Below are positions 20,348 through 28,829 of a DNA stretch of 64,000 bases, in pieces (positions within the stretch are counted from its first letter, which is position 1; each line of letters begins with the position of its first letter). The stretch is taken from positions 124,001 to 188,000 of the forward strand of contig NZ_LPUT01000028.1 of NCBI RefSeq assembly GCF_001563475.1. Direction: 5' to 3'. A program made the position numbers and the translations under genes. The DNA is from Sporosarcina sp. HYO08 (GTDB lineage: Bacteria > Bacillota > Bacilli > Bacillales_A > Planococcaceae). The notes under the pieces were generated by a model, which was given only the letters and a program-made list of their open reading frames with translations, was not told the origin of the DNA and did not search any database.

Positions 20348-22027
20348 ATGAAAACGGTTGCAGGGGCAAAAGTGATTCGCTATAGAGGGACAGAATTGAA
20401 TACAAAAGGCTGGCAACAAGAAGCAGCGCTGCGTATGTTGATGAATAACTTAGATCCGGAAGTAGCAGAGCACCCGGAAAAACTAGTTGTTTACGGCGGA
20501 ATCGGAAAAGCTGCAAGGAACTGGGAGAGTTTTGATGCGATTGTAAGATCATTAAAAGAACTGGAAAATGATGAAACGCTACTCATTCAATCGGGTAAAC
20601 CGGTTGCTGTTTTTAAATCGCATACCGATGCACCGCGTGTTCTCATTGCCAATTCAAATATCGTTCCGGCTTATGCAAACTGGGAGACGTTCCATGAGCT
20701 CGATAAAAAAGGGTTGATGATGTATGGACAAATGACAGCGGGAAGCTGGATCTACATCGGTTCACAAGGGATTGTGCAAGGGACATATGAGACTTTTGTG
20801 GAGCTAGCAAAAAAGCATTTCAATGGTAGTTTACAAGGAACGATTACGGTAACGGCTGGACTTGGCGGCATGGGCGGCGCACAACCGCTTGCAGTGACGA
20901 TGGCAGGCGGTGTCTGCATCGGTATCGAGGTGGATGAGACGCGGATTGACCGCCGCATTGAAACACGCTATACAGATGTGAAAACAGATTCATTGGATGA
21001 GGCGATCCGTTTGGCAGAAGAAGCGAAAAAAGAAGGTAAAGCTCTATCCATCGGATTATTAGGGAATGCATCTGATATATTACCTGAAATGATTGCCCGG
21101 AACTTCATTCCAGATGTACTGACAGATCAAACTTCGGCACATGATCCGTTAAACGGTTACATCCCTTCAAAAATGTCATTAGAAGACGCTGAAACACTTC
21201 GTACGAATGATCCCGATGGCTATGTAAAACTGTCCAAAGCATCGATGGCTACACATGTCCGGGCAATGCTTGAAATGATGGATAAAGGAGCCATTACATT
21301 TGACTATGGCAATAACATCCGACAAGTCGCGAAAGATGAAGGCGTTCAAAATGCATTCGATTTCCCGGGGTTTGTCCCTGCTTATATCCGTCCGCAATTT
21401 TGCGAAGGGAAAGGTCCTTTCCGTTGGGTGGCGTTATCAGGTGATCCGGAAGATATTTATAAATTAGATGAAGCAATTTTACGTGAGTTCAGCTATAACG
21501 AACATCTTTGCAACTGGATTCGTATGGCGCAAGGAAAAATCGAATTTCAAGGACTTCCATCCCGCATCTGTTGGTTCGGTTACGGGGAACGTGCGCGCTT
21601 TGGGAAAATTATCAATGATATGGTGGCGAGCGGTGAATTAAGTGCGCCCATTGTTATTGGGCGCGACCACCTTGATTCAGGTTCTGTTGCTTCTCCGAAC
21701 CGTGAAACAGAAGCGATGAAAGACGGATCGGATGTCGTTGCGGATTGGCCGATCTTGAATGCCATGATCAATGCAGTGGGCGGTGCGACTTGGGTTTCCT
21801 TACATCACGGGGGAGGCGTCGGAATGGGCTATTCTATTCATTCCGGGGTGGTCATCGTAGCGGATGGAACGAAAGAGGCGGAAATTCGACTTCAGCGCGT
21901 ATTGACAACAGATCCAGGAATGGGGATCGCGCGTCATGCGGATGCCGGCTATGAAATAGCAGAACGAACGGCACGTGAAAAAGGGGTTCACATTCCAATG
22001 TTGGCTAAAGGAAATGATCAACAATGA
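20348..22027 (+). CDS. hutU: Urocanate hydratase
   Basis: 559 residues, full length for urocanase. Typical blocks include [35 protein letters not shown] (NAD binding), [12 protein letters not shown] and the C-terminal [17 protein letters not shown]. It converts urocanate to imidazolonepropionate with NAD as electrophile, the second step of histidine degradation. The stop overlaps the hutI start by 4 bp. Strong ribosome site (AGGAGGCG). A near-cre sequence covers the first codons. hutH, hutG and hutP are not adjacent. Confidence 0.96.
   Translation: MKTVAGAKVIRYRGTELNTKGWQQEAALRMLMNNLDPEVAEHPEKLVVYGGIGKAARNWESFDAIVRSLKELENDETLLIQSGKPVAVFKSHTDAPRVLIANSNIVPAYANWETFHELDKKGLMMYGQMTAGSWIYIGSQGIVQGTYETFVELAKKHFNGSLQGTITVTAGLGGMGGAQPLAVTMAGGVCIGIEVDETRIDRRIETRYTDVKTDSLDEAIRLAEEAKKEGKALSIGLLGNASDILPEMIARNFIPDVLTDQTSAHDPLNGYIPSKMSLEDAETLRTNDPDGYVKLSKASMATHVRAMLEMMDKGAITFDYGNNIRQVAKDEGVQNAFDFPGFVPAYIRPQFCEGKGPFRWVALSGDPEDIYKLDEAILREFSYNEHLCNWIRMAQGKIEFQGLPSRICWFGYGERARFGKIINDMVASGELSAPIVIGRDHLDSGSVASPNRETEAMKDGSDVVADWPILNAMINAVGGATWVSLHHGGGVGMGYSIHSGVVIVADGTKEAEIRLQRVLTTDPGMGIARHADAGYEIAERTAREKGVHIPMLAKGNDQQ
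20349..20362 (+). promoter_or_regulatory. Candidate CcpA cre site at the hutU start
   Basis: TGAAAACGGTTGCA matches TGWAANCGNTNWCA at all but one position (G for W at position 12). It overlaps the start codon, where a bound repressor could block elongation. The codons may produce the match by chance. Confidence 0.35.
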
Positions 22028-23283
22028 CGAAACCGCTTTGGATTAAACACGCAACCCAGTTGGCGACACTTGCATCTTCCGGGAAAGGACCTCGCTCAAA
22101 AGAAGCGATGTCCGATCTTGGCTTAGTAGAAGATGGTAGCTTATGGATTGAAGACGGTATGATTCAATCGGTTGGAACGACAGCAGACCTTGAAAACCGT
22201 TATGCAGAACGGTTGCATGAGGCAGAGGTCGTGGATGCAACGGGTCATCTTGTTACTCCCGGGTTGGTAGACCCCCATACACATGTAGTATACGGAGGCA
22301 GCCGTGAACGTGAATTTGAGATGCGGCTTGAAGGGGCTACATATATGGAAATTATGAATGCCGGCGGTGGCATTCATGCCACAACGAGAATGACGCGTGG
22401 GGCATCGGAAGAAGAATTGATGGAGCAAACAACGAGGCGTCTCGATTTGTTCTTGGCACATGGCGTTACTACGATCGAAGGAAAAAGCGGCTATGGCATG
22501 GATTTGGAAACGGAGTTGAAGCAACTTCGGGTCATGAAGGCCTTGCAAGAAACACATGCCATCGATATTGTGCCGACATTTATGGGGGCGCATGCCATCC
22601 CGGTTGAATACAAAGGGCGGGAAGATGAATTTGTTGATTTATTAACCGATGAAATGCTGCCTGTAGTTGCCAAGGAAGAGCTTGCTGTCTTTAATGATGT
22701 TTTTTGTGAAAAAGGAGTCTATACACCTGAACAATCAGAGCGTGTATTGGAAGCGGGCAAGCGTTTGGGACTGATTCCGAAAATCCATGCCGATGAAATT
22801 GAATCATACGGCGGGGCAGAGCTCGCAGCAAAGGTCGGTGCCATTTCAGCGGAGCATTTACTAAAAGCTTCCGATGAAGGGATCAAGGCAATGGCGAAAG
22901 CAGGCACAATTGCTTGCCTGCTTCCGGCCACTGCGCTGTATTTGCGTGAACAAGCAGCGGCCGGACGGAAAATGATAGATGAAGGCGTTGCTGTCGCCAT
23001 TTCTACGGACTGTAATCCAGGTTCATCACCAACGACGTCCATGCCGCTTGTTATGAACTTGGCCTGTATTTCGATGCGACTGACGCCGGCTGAAGCATTG
23101 ACCGCAGCAACATACAATGCAGCTTGTGCAATTAAGTGCGAAGACAAAGTAGGCTCGCTTGAAGTGGGGAAACAGGCGGATATCGTCCTATGGAATGCGA
23201 AAAATTATCAAGAAATCCAATATTTCTTTGGTGTTAATCATGTGAAGTCTGTGTGGAAAAAAGGCGTGCAGGTAGTGGGATGA
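22024..23283 (+). CDS. hutI: Imidazolonepropionase
   Basis: 419 residues of the amidohydrolase family. Metal ligands are seen in [13 protein letters not shown] (about 80-90), [12 protein letters not shown] (His and Glu) and [11 protein letters not shown] (Asp). It opens imidazolone-5-propionate to N-formimino-glutamate, the third step of histidine degradation. Translationally coupled to hutU by a 4-bp overlap. Confidence 0.95.
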   Translation: MTKPLWIKHATQLATLASSGKGPRSKEAMSDLGLVEDGSLWIEDGMIQSVGTTADLENRYAERLHEAEVVDATGHLVTPGLVDPHTHVVYGGSREREFEMRLEGATYMEIMNAGGGIHATTRMTRGASEEELMEQTTRRLDLFLAHGVTTIEGKSGYGMDLETELKQLRVMKALQETHAIDIVPTFMGAHAIPVEYKGREDEFVDLLTDEMLPVVAKEELAVFNDVFCEKGVYTPEQSERVLEAGKRLGLIPKIHADEIESYGGAELAAKVGAISAEHLLKASDEGIKAMAKAGTIACLLPATALYLREQAAAGRKMIDEGVAVAISTDCNPGSSPTTSMPLVMNLACISMRLTPAEALTAATYNAACAIKCEDKVGSLEVGKQADIVLWNAKNYQEIQYFFGVNHVKSVWKKGVQVVG

Positions 23284-23310
23284 TGAAACAGCGGCGTGCT
23301 GTTTGTTAAA

Positions 23311-23342
23311 GGGGAAACCGTGAAAATGGTTTCCCCTATTTT
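23311..23342 (+). terminator. hutUI terminator
   Basis: Perfect 9-bp stem GGGGAAACC / GGTTTCCCC with an 8-base loop; the T-run is short (TATTTT). Confidence 0.65.
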
Positions 23343-23435
23343 AGTACGTGTTGGTATACAATAAAAGTAGTGACTGATAGAAACGGTTCGATTGAATACG
23401 TAGCTGAATCAAGTTAAATACTTCGTAAAAGTGAT

Positions 23436-24917
23436 GTGATTGACTTGCAAATCCATTTGGTGGCAAAGGATAGGCTGGAAGCGGAAGGAATCCGGTGGAT
23501 TGTTGAGACTCATTTGTCTGGTGTGGTGATGACGACGTTTGCTTCATTGGAAGAATACGTTCAACAGGTCCAGAAAAATATACCGGACTTACTGCTTTTG
23601 GATATGGATGCATGGACAACCCAAAATAAAAACATTGAAGAGCAATTGCAACAAAAGAATATTCGCTGGATAGGAATTTCCTCTGAACGCATTTTTCAAA
23701 CTGCCTACCGAGGACTGCGCTTTCATGCGGAAGATGTGCTTTTCCGCCCATTTTCCCCAACAGAACTAATTAAGCAAATTCAACAGATCCGCTATCAGTT
23801 ACGAAATGAACAGCGTCAACACACGATGAGGATGAACAGTGAAGCAACGGTTACTCCCATCGACTATGCCGATCTGTTCTTTTCGGAACGCGTACAAATA
23901 GAGCCAATAACGATGGCTGCATTTTTACCGAAACAGTCATCGATGCTTCCTTTAATCTATGATGACTTGAAAAAATTCCCATTTACAAAAACACATCAGT
24001 TTTTTGCGCTTACTGATTTTATCCTCTGTGTCCATGACACAAAGGATAAGGATTTTTTCCAAGAAGAATACCGCAAGTTTCTTGGACAATGGAAAGAGCG
24101 GGTCGGGGAGCCGTTAGCGATTGTCTATCATGAACTTACAACAGCCCAATCGATCAAGGAAACCTACGAACAAACGAAACAGCGAACGGAAGAAATTTTT
24201 TTCGAAGGCTATGATATTATTCTATCGAATGAACAGCAAGTGCAGTGGCTTCCGATGGACCCATTTCTCACGCCGCTCGAACAGCGGGAATGGATTGAAA
24301 TGTTGGAAAAGCGGGATGCGAAAGAAATTCGTCATTGGGTGGAAAAAGAATTTCTGACTTATAAAAGACCGTATCCCGATCCGGAAATGGTCCGCATTCG
24401 CCTAACGAGTGTCCTTGCGCAAATCCGGCGTTATATGAAATCTCACAAACTGCAAACGGATGAATGGGAAGTGGCTTATTATGTAGTTTTCCAACAGATT
24501 ATCCGAGGTCCAATTATTTACGAAATGGTACAGGAATTGCTTGCGTTTACAATTCGACTCATTTCGGATGAAACCGCCAAATTACATTTGCGGGATGACA
24601 AGCAATCCCTCGTAGAAAGGACAAGATCCTTAATTGAAGCAAATTATTGGGATCCCGGGTGGGGCTTGGCAAACTGCGCAGAAGCATTGCGCATTAACAA
24701 AAGTACATTGAGTCGCCGATTCGCGGCGGAGTCTGATCAATCATTTCGCATCACGTTGCACCGTATACGTATCGGAGAAGCAAGAAGACTGCTTAAGGAA
24801 ACAGATCTCTCCATCGAGGAAATATCCCGTTTAGTCGGCTATACTCACCAAAGTTATTTCACTGCCAAATTTAAGCAGTTTGAAAACTGTACGCCGTTCG
24901 CCTATCGAATGGGATGA
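23436..24917 (+). CDS. AraC-family regulator with N-terminal receiver-like domain
   Basis: 493 residues. Residues about 1-125 fold like a response-regulator receiver, with the likely phospho-acceptor in DLLLLDMDAW (about 49-58) and the PFSPTELIKQI ending. A long middle region (about 130-380) has no family I recognise. The last 100 residues are an AraC/HTH_18 DNA-binding domain (ANYWDPGWGLANCAEALRIN...SIEEISRLVGYTHQSYFTAKFKQF). The GTG at 23436 is the best available start but its ribosome site is weak. It follows hutUI after a terminator and is a candidate regulator of histidine use; no sensor kinase is nearby. Confidence 0.72.
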   Translation: MIDLQIHLVAKDRLEAEGIRWIVETHLSGVVMTTFASLEEYVQQVQKNIPDLLLLDMDAWTTQNKNIEEQLQQKNIRWIGISSERIFQTAYRGLRFHAEDVLFRPFSPTELIKQIQQIRYQLRNEQRQHTMRMNSEATVTPIDYADLFFSERVQIEPITMAAFLPKQSSMLPLIYDDLKKFPFTKTHQFFALTDFILCVHDTKDKDFFQEEYRKFLGQWKERVGEPLAIVYHELTTAQSIKETYEQTKQRTEEIFFEGYDIILSNEQQVQWLPMDPFLTPLEQREWIEMLEKRDAKEIRHWVEKEFLTYKRPYPDPEMVRIRLTSVLAQIRRYMKSHKLQTDEWEVAYYVVFQQIIRGPIIYEMVQELLAFTIRLISDETAKLHLRDDKQSLVERTRSLIEANYWDPGWGLANCAEALRINKSTLSRRFAAESDQSFRITLHRIRIGEARRLLKETDLSIEEISRLVGYTHQSYFTAKFKQFENCTPFAYRMG

Positions 24918-24927
24918 ATTGCGGGAT

Positions 24928-24971
24928 GGGGTTGTCTCGGAAGTGCCAGGCTCTTCGTTTGGAGACAGCCG
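24928..24971 (+). repeat. Hairpin repeat with a conserved loop (copy B)
   Basis: Arms GGTTGTCTC (24930-24938) and GAGACAGCC (24962-24970) enclose GGAAGTGCC..GCTCTTCGTTT, nearly identical to the loop of the terminator at 2897-2956 read on the minus strand. It lies directly after the AraC gene stop; no clean T-run follows. Confidence 0.65.
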
Positions 24972-25112
24972 CGTTGTTTTCATGTTTCCCGACATTGTCG
25001 GCTGCCTGCTAGCAAAGGCAATATGAATTCGTTAACTATATAATCAAGAGATTATACAGCAGGTTTTAACGATGTGGGTGAAGAAAGAAATAGGGAGCTG
25101 GGGGGATGAAGA

Positions 25113-26075
25113 ATGGAATTTCAAACAAGAGTAACTGAATTACTAGGCATCCAATATCCAATTATTCAAGGGGGATTAGCGCATCTTGCATACGCTGAGC
25201 TTGCCTCGGCAGTATCTGAAGCAGGCGGGTTAGGGCAAATTACAGCAATGAGCCTAGAGTCACCAGAAGCCTTAAAACTAGAAATTCAGAAGGCGAAAGA
25301 AAAGACAGACAAGCCCATTGGCGTTAATTTTGCAATTGGACAACATGGTCGTCCTTTTGAACATATGATGGAAGCTGCACTAGAAGCAGGCGTTAACATT
25401 ATGTCAGTCACTGGAGGAAATCCCGCACCATTCTTCAAAAGACTTGAAAACACCGATGTCAAGACGCTTGTGCTTGTTGCGGCTAAGAGACAAGCGCAAA
25501 AGGCCGAATCTTTGGGTGCTGATGCCGTCATGGTAGTTGGGCATGAAGGCGGCGGGCATTTAGGACGAGATGATGTAGGAACAATGGTTCTTGTGCCTCG
25601 AGTCGTAGATGCGGTTAAGATTCCTGTCATTGCATCAGGAGGCATTGGGGATGGCCGTGGGTGGATGGCGGCGCATGCGCTGGGAGCTGAAGGAATTGAG
25701 ATGGGGACGCGGTTTATCGCGACAGCAGAGTGTGTTCATGCCTCGAAAGCCTATAAAGATGCTCTCTTAGCAAGCAGCGAAACGGATACAACCATTATTA
25801 AAAGAACGATTGGCGCACCTGCGCGCGTTTTGACAGGCAGTTGGGTAGATCAAATTCTAGCGCTTGAGGAAAAAGGTGTAGGGTATGAAGGGTTAAAAGA
25901 TTTTATAAGCGGTCAAGCAAATTGTCGTTTTATTTACGATGGGGATGCCGAGAATGGCTTTGGATGGGCAGGGCAAGTGGCGGGACTGATTCAAGACGTT
26001 CCGTCCGTCGCTAAGCTATTTGAACGAATGGTCAAGGAAGCGATCGCCATTCGAAATAACTGGAATTTTAAATAA
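25113..26075 (+). CDS. FMN-dependent nitronate monooxygenase-like protein (YrpB family)
   Basis: 320 residues of the TIM-barrel 2-nitropropane dioxygenase/FabK-like superfamily. The N-terminal IQYPIIQGGLAHLA, the central VVGHEGGGHLGRDD with its His, and the FMN-phosphate-binding ASGGIGDGRG are conserved. Enoyl-ACP reductase FabK is the main alternative, but the GHEGGGH motif and the C-terminal layout look like nitronate monooxygenases, which detoxify alkyl nitronates. Followed after 13 bp by the UPF0223 gene. Confidence 0.8.
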   Translation: MEFQTRVTELLGIQYPIIQGGLAHLAYAELASAVSEAGGLGQITAMSLESPEALKLEIQKAKEKTDKPIGVNFAIGQHGRPFEHMMEAALEAGVNIMSVTGGNPAPFFKRLENTDVKTLVLVAAKRQAQKAESLGADAVMVVGHEGGGHLGRDDVGTMVLVPRVVDAVKIPVIASGGIGDGRGWMAAHALGAEGIEMGTRFIATAECVHASKAYKDALLASSETDTTIIKRTIGAPARVLTGSWVDQILALEEKGVGYEGLKDFISGQANCRFIYDGDAENGFGWAGQVAGLIQDVPSVAKLFERMVKEAIAIRNNWNFK

Positions 26076-26088
26076 GGGAGTTTAAGAC

Positions 26089-26367
26089 ATGGAATATAAT
26101 TATCCACTTCGATACGATTGGTCGACAGATGAAATGATTCAAGTCGTTTCTTTTTTCGAAGCTGTTGAAAAAGCGTACGAATCAAGTGTTGAACGAAATC
26201 AATTGATGGATGCGTATCGCAATTTTAAAAAAGTTGTACCATCGATGGCAGAGGAAAAAACACTCTTTAAAGAATTTGAGCAGGTGAGCGGCTATGGAAG
26301 TTATCCTGTCGTAAAGGCTGCAAAAGCCGGTAAAGATGGGGATAGGATACAAGGCGTACAGCGTTAA
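26089..26367 (+). CDS. yktA: UPF0223 family protein (YktA-like)
   Basis: 92 residues. Begins MEYNYPLRYDWSTDEMIQVVSFFEAVEKAYE and ends with the GYGSYPVVKAAK block, both typical of UPF0223. Small helical cytoplasmic protein of unknown function. Ribosome site AAGGGAG. In B. subtilis yktA likewise precedes yktB and suhB. Confidence 0.88.
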   Translation: MEYNYPLRYDWSTDEMIQVVSFFEAVEKAYESSVERNQLMDAYRNFKKVVPSMAEEKTLFKEFEQVSGYGSYPVVKAAKAGKDGDRIQGVQR

Positions 26368-26480
26368 GCTGTATGCCTTAGCCAGGTGACAAACGCTCGG
26401 GCTCGCAGGATGCGACGAACTTAGGCTGCCTTCCTTGGCACAAGCGTTTTCAATCAGGCTGAGGGGGTTTTAGTAACATA
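26352..26480 (+). other. Structured intergenic element after yktA
   Basis: The yktA stop is followed by AAGGCGTACAGC / GCTGTATGCCTT (12-bp stem, one wobble) without a T-run, then a region with AAACGCT (26391-26397) paired to AGCGTTT (26443-26449) and an inner TCGCA/TGCGA hairpin, ending in GAGGGGGTTTT. It has more pairing than a simple terminator and is more GC-rich than its surroundings. Confidence 0.4.
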
Positions 26481-26539
26481 TTTCCGCCTTTTACTTCCAT
26501 TTCTTTAATCACTCACAGGCTACAATTCTCCATTTGAAG

Positions 26540-27166
26540 TCATTTTCCAATGACAACATCGTATACTGTAAGTAAACGATCGAAAGTCTCTTCTACAAAG
26601 CTAAAAAACTGCTCGTTTGTCAGTGAGGCGGCTTTGTCGCGCGCTAAGTGGCGACCTACGAGAAATTCTGCTTTTTTAACTGTTTGCAAACGGCAAAGCA
26701 AATTTTCCAATCCTTGTTCTCCGATTTCTTGGATGATTTCCGCCTCCGGTTTCATGTGATCGCCAGAGACAATATATGTTTCCGGCAGCGTTGTTAGCAC
26801 TTCCATCCTCTTCAGCAATCTTTCCGCTATCTCAGGTTTATTTGGATTTTCATAAATGATCGCTAAAATAATGAATAAATGTGTGTTCCAAAGCCCAATC
26901 TGGAAATGAGGCATCGCTTTATAACCCCGCTTCGCTGGAGAGAAAGCAACCCAACTATCATTTGGCGGATTTACTGTCCTTCTTGCATGTTTGGCGATAT
27001 GTGGAAAAAACTCATCCGTTCCATGTGAAGATAATTGAAGTGAAAAATGCTCACCTAAAGTAGCAAATTTCGGTTGAACCAAACGTTGAAGGGCACTCAT
27101 TCGATTTTCGAGTCCGGGAATCGAAAAAACATCAAAATCTTCACTGTTCCAAAAATTAATATCCAT
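26540..27166 (-). CDS. yktB: DUF1054 family protein (YktB-like)
   Basis: 208 residues, the family length. WNSEDFDVFSIPGLENRM near the start and RHARRTVNPP-type central block are typical of DUF1054. Cytoplasmic, unknown function. Ribosome site ATAGGGGG. Convergent with yktA. Confidence 0.88.
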   Translation of the reverse strand: MDINFWNSEDFDVFSIPGLENRMSALQRLVQPKFATLGEHFSLQLSSHGTDEFFPHIAKHARRTVNPPNDSWVAFSPAKRGYKAMPHFQIGLWNTHLFIILAIIYENPNKPEIAERLLKRMEVLTTLPETYIVSGDHMKPEAEIIQEIGEQGLENLLCRLQTVKKAEFLVGRHLARDKAASLTNEQFFSFVEETFDRLLTVYDVVIGK

Positions 27167-27322
27167 TTGAATCCCCCTATTGGCAAAGATACGTTTATCG
27201 TAACAGAAAAAGGGGAATAATTTCAGTAAGGATGGCTAATAACTAGTTCTAAGTATTAGTGTAGCATAACTTATTAATAAGTAACTGAAAATTGACGTTA
27301 TTCAATAAAAGGGGTGTTTCCT

Positions 27323-27520
27323 ATGAAACAAGTTGTACATGTAATTCGTAAAACAGACGTGGAAAAGGAATATGTGAAGATGCTAAATCTTGAACTTGAT
27401 TATGAATTGGCAACCCTGTATGATGCGATCCAACAAGAAGACGAAGAACAAATGATGAAAAGCAAAAAAAGACTTATGGAAATCCGCCACGAGTTGGAAG
27501 TTTTAAATGGTTTCGCGTAA
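27323..27520 (+). CDS. Small conserved acidic/helical protein, unknown function
   Basis: 65 residues from the ATG at 27323, placed 6 bases after AAAGGGGTG. After a short basic strand (KQVVHVIRK) the rest is a charged helical region, EKEYVKMLNLELDYELATLY to KKRLMEIRHELEVL, likely a helical hairpin or coiled coil. It sits between yktB and suhB, where small unnamed genes occur in other Bacillales. A terminator follows. Confidence 0.7.
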   Translation: MKQVVHVIRKTDVEKEYVKMLNLELDYELATLYDAIQQEDEEQMMKSKKRLMEIRHELEVLNGFA

Positions 27521-27536
27521 ACCATGCTGCTTGTCA

Positions 27537-27592
27537 AAAGAGGCATTCGTGCACCTTTCTCGGAAGAGAATGTGCAACGGAATGCCTTTTTG
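27537..27592 (+). terminator. Terminator after the small helical protein gene
   Basis: AGGCATTC / GAATGCCT and inner GCAC / GTGC pairings, then T5. Confidence 0.75.
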
Positions 27593-27595
27593 TTA

Positions 27596-27604
27596 TGCTA
27601 TAAT
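27596..27604 (+). promoter_or_regulatory. Extended -10 promoter of suhB
   Basis: TGCTATAAT, a perfect extended -10, 60 bp before the suhB start and immediately after the preceding terminator. Confidence 0.55.
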
Positions 27605-27663
27605 GTAGGTTAAGTCCTTTCTTTGAAGTTGAAAATATTTTGACTGGAAGAGGTGGAAGTGCC

Positions 27664-28455
27664 ATGAACTGGGGAATTATTGACCGCTATGCAAAATCGC
27701 TTATTAAAGAAGCCGGGCATAAAATACGTGTATCTTTTTTCAGTCACATTGATATCGATTCGAAAGCACATGCGAATGACTTGGTGACGAATATTGATCG
27801 GGATATCGAGCGGTTTTTTGTTAAACGGATTGGCCGTGATTTTCCTGATCATAAAATTTTGGGTGAGGAAGGGTACGGCAGTGAACTTGAGTCTTTAAAA
27901 GGAATTGTATGGATACTTGATCCGATTGACGGGACGATGAATTTTGTTCATCAAAAACGAAACTTTGCCATCTCACTAGGGATTTATGCCGATGGGATTG
28001 GCATGCTTGGGTACATATATGATGTCATGCGGGATGATTTTTATCACGCGGCTAAAGGAGAAGGCGCTTATTTCAATGATGAACGGTTACCTACATTGGA
28101 AACGACTCCGCTTCGTGAAGCGATAATTGGTATTAATGCAAGCTGGGTTGCCCCTAATCGATATGTAGAGCATGAGCCAATAATAGAATTGGTGAAATCT
28201 TGTAGAGGGACGAGATCTTATGGATCAGCAGCCATTGAACTTGCCTATGTTTCCTCGGGGAAAATTGATGCTTATCTGTCCATGAGGCTATCGCCGTGGG
28301 ATATTGCAGGCGGAATGATTATTGCTCAAGAAGTTGGCGCACTCACTACGACTATGAAAGGCGAAAAGCCGCGTCTGCTTGGACAAGAAACCTTTATCGT
28401 CGCTAGACCTGGTCTGCATAAAGAAATAATGGAAAAGTATATCTGCTTAAAATAA
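27664..28455 (+). CDS. suhB: Inositol monophosphatase family protein (SuhB/YktC)
   Basis: 263 residues from the ATG at 27664 (GAGGTGGAAG upstream; an in-frame TTG at 27640 would place this inside the gene). Metal-binding signature WILDPIDGTMNF (about 84-95), upstream LGEEGYG Glu pair and C-terminal WDIAGGMIIAQE are intact. It hydrolyses sugar or inositol phosphates with Mg2+; the real substrate in Bacillales may differ from inositol phosphate. Confidence 0.9.
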   Translation: MNWGIIDRYAKSLIKEAGHKIRVSFFSHIDIDSKAHANDLVTNIDRDIERFFVKRIGRDFPDHKILGEEGYGSELESLKGIVWILDPIDGTMNFVHQKRNFAISLGIYADGIGMLGYIYDVMRDDFYHAAKGEGAYFNDERLPTLETTPLREAIIGINASWVAPNRYVEHEPIIELVKSCRGTRSYGSAAIELAYVSSGKIDAYLSMRLSPWDIAGGMIIAQEVGALTTTMKGEKPRLLGQETFIVARPGLHKEIMEKYICLK

Positions 28456-28458
28456 TAG

Positions 28459-28499
28459 GGACTATTCGATCGTTGTAAAACAGATCGAATAGTCCTTTT
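28459..28499 (+). terminator. suhB terminator
   Basis: Perfect 13-bp stem GGACTATTCGATC and complement with an 11-base loop, then TTTTA. Confidence 0.88.
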
Positions 28500-28527
28500 A
28501 GAAATTTTGGGTACACTAATCTGGACG

Positions 28528-28713
28528 TTATAATAATCCTTGCTCACGCATATTCTTTTTCGTCTTAAAGCCGTTGCCCATAATGAACATAAGTGCAAAA
28601 AATGCGATGAATGCGAATAAGAAGCTGCGCATCGCAACAGCGATCCCAATTGCAGACATGGCAGCAATTGCGGCAATGGAGTAAAAAACGAAAACCCATT
28701 TTACGTTTTTCAA
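28528..28713 (-). CDS. ylaF: Small membrane protein YlaF (DUF5325)
   Basis: 61 residues from the TTG at 28713, which follows GGAGGGTG; an ATG at 28728 overlaps that Shine-Dalgarno. Two hydrophobic helices (about 5-22 and 27-46) and a basic tail GFKTKKNMREQGLL. Its place divergent from typA matches ylaF in Bacillus. Unknown function. Confidence 0.78.
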   Translation of the reverse strand: MKNVKWVFVFYSIAAIAAMSAIGIAVAMRSFLFAFIAFFALMFIMGNGFKTKKNMREQGLL

Positions 28714-28778
28714 AAAAACACCCTCCATTTTTTATTTATCAAATTATCGAGAAAATAATTTTGCATTGAAAGCCTATG

Positions 28779-28787
28779 TGCTATAAT
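28779..28787 (+). promoter_or_regulatory. Extended -10 promoter of typA
   Basis: TGCTATAAT, 43 bp before the typA ATG; TTGCAT upstream could be a -35 with a short spacer. Confidence 0.55.
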
Positions 28788-28829
28788 AACACAGTTAACC
28801 ATCCGAAAAAAGACTAATGGAGTGAAACG

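Noticed and set aside
22141-22593. Antisense ORF of 150 codons inside hutI
   Set aside because: Shadow frame without initiation signal or homology features.
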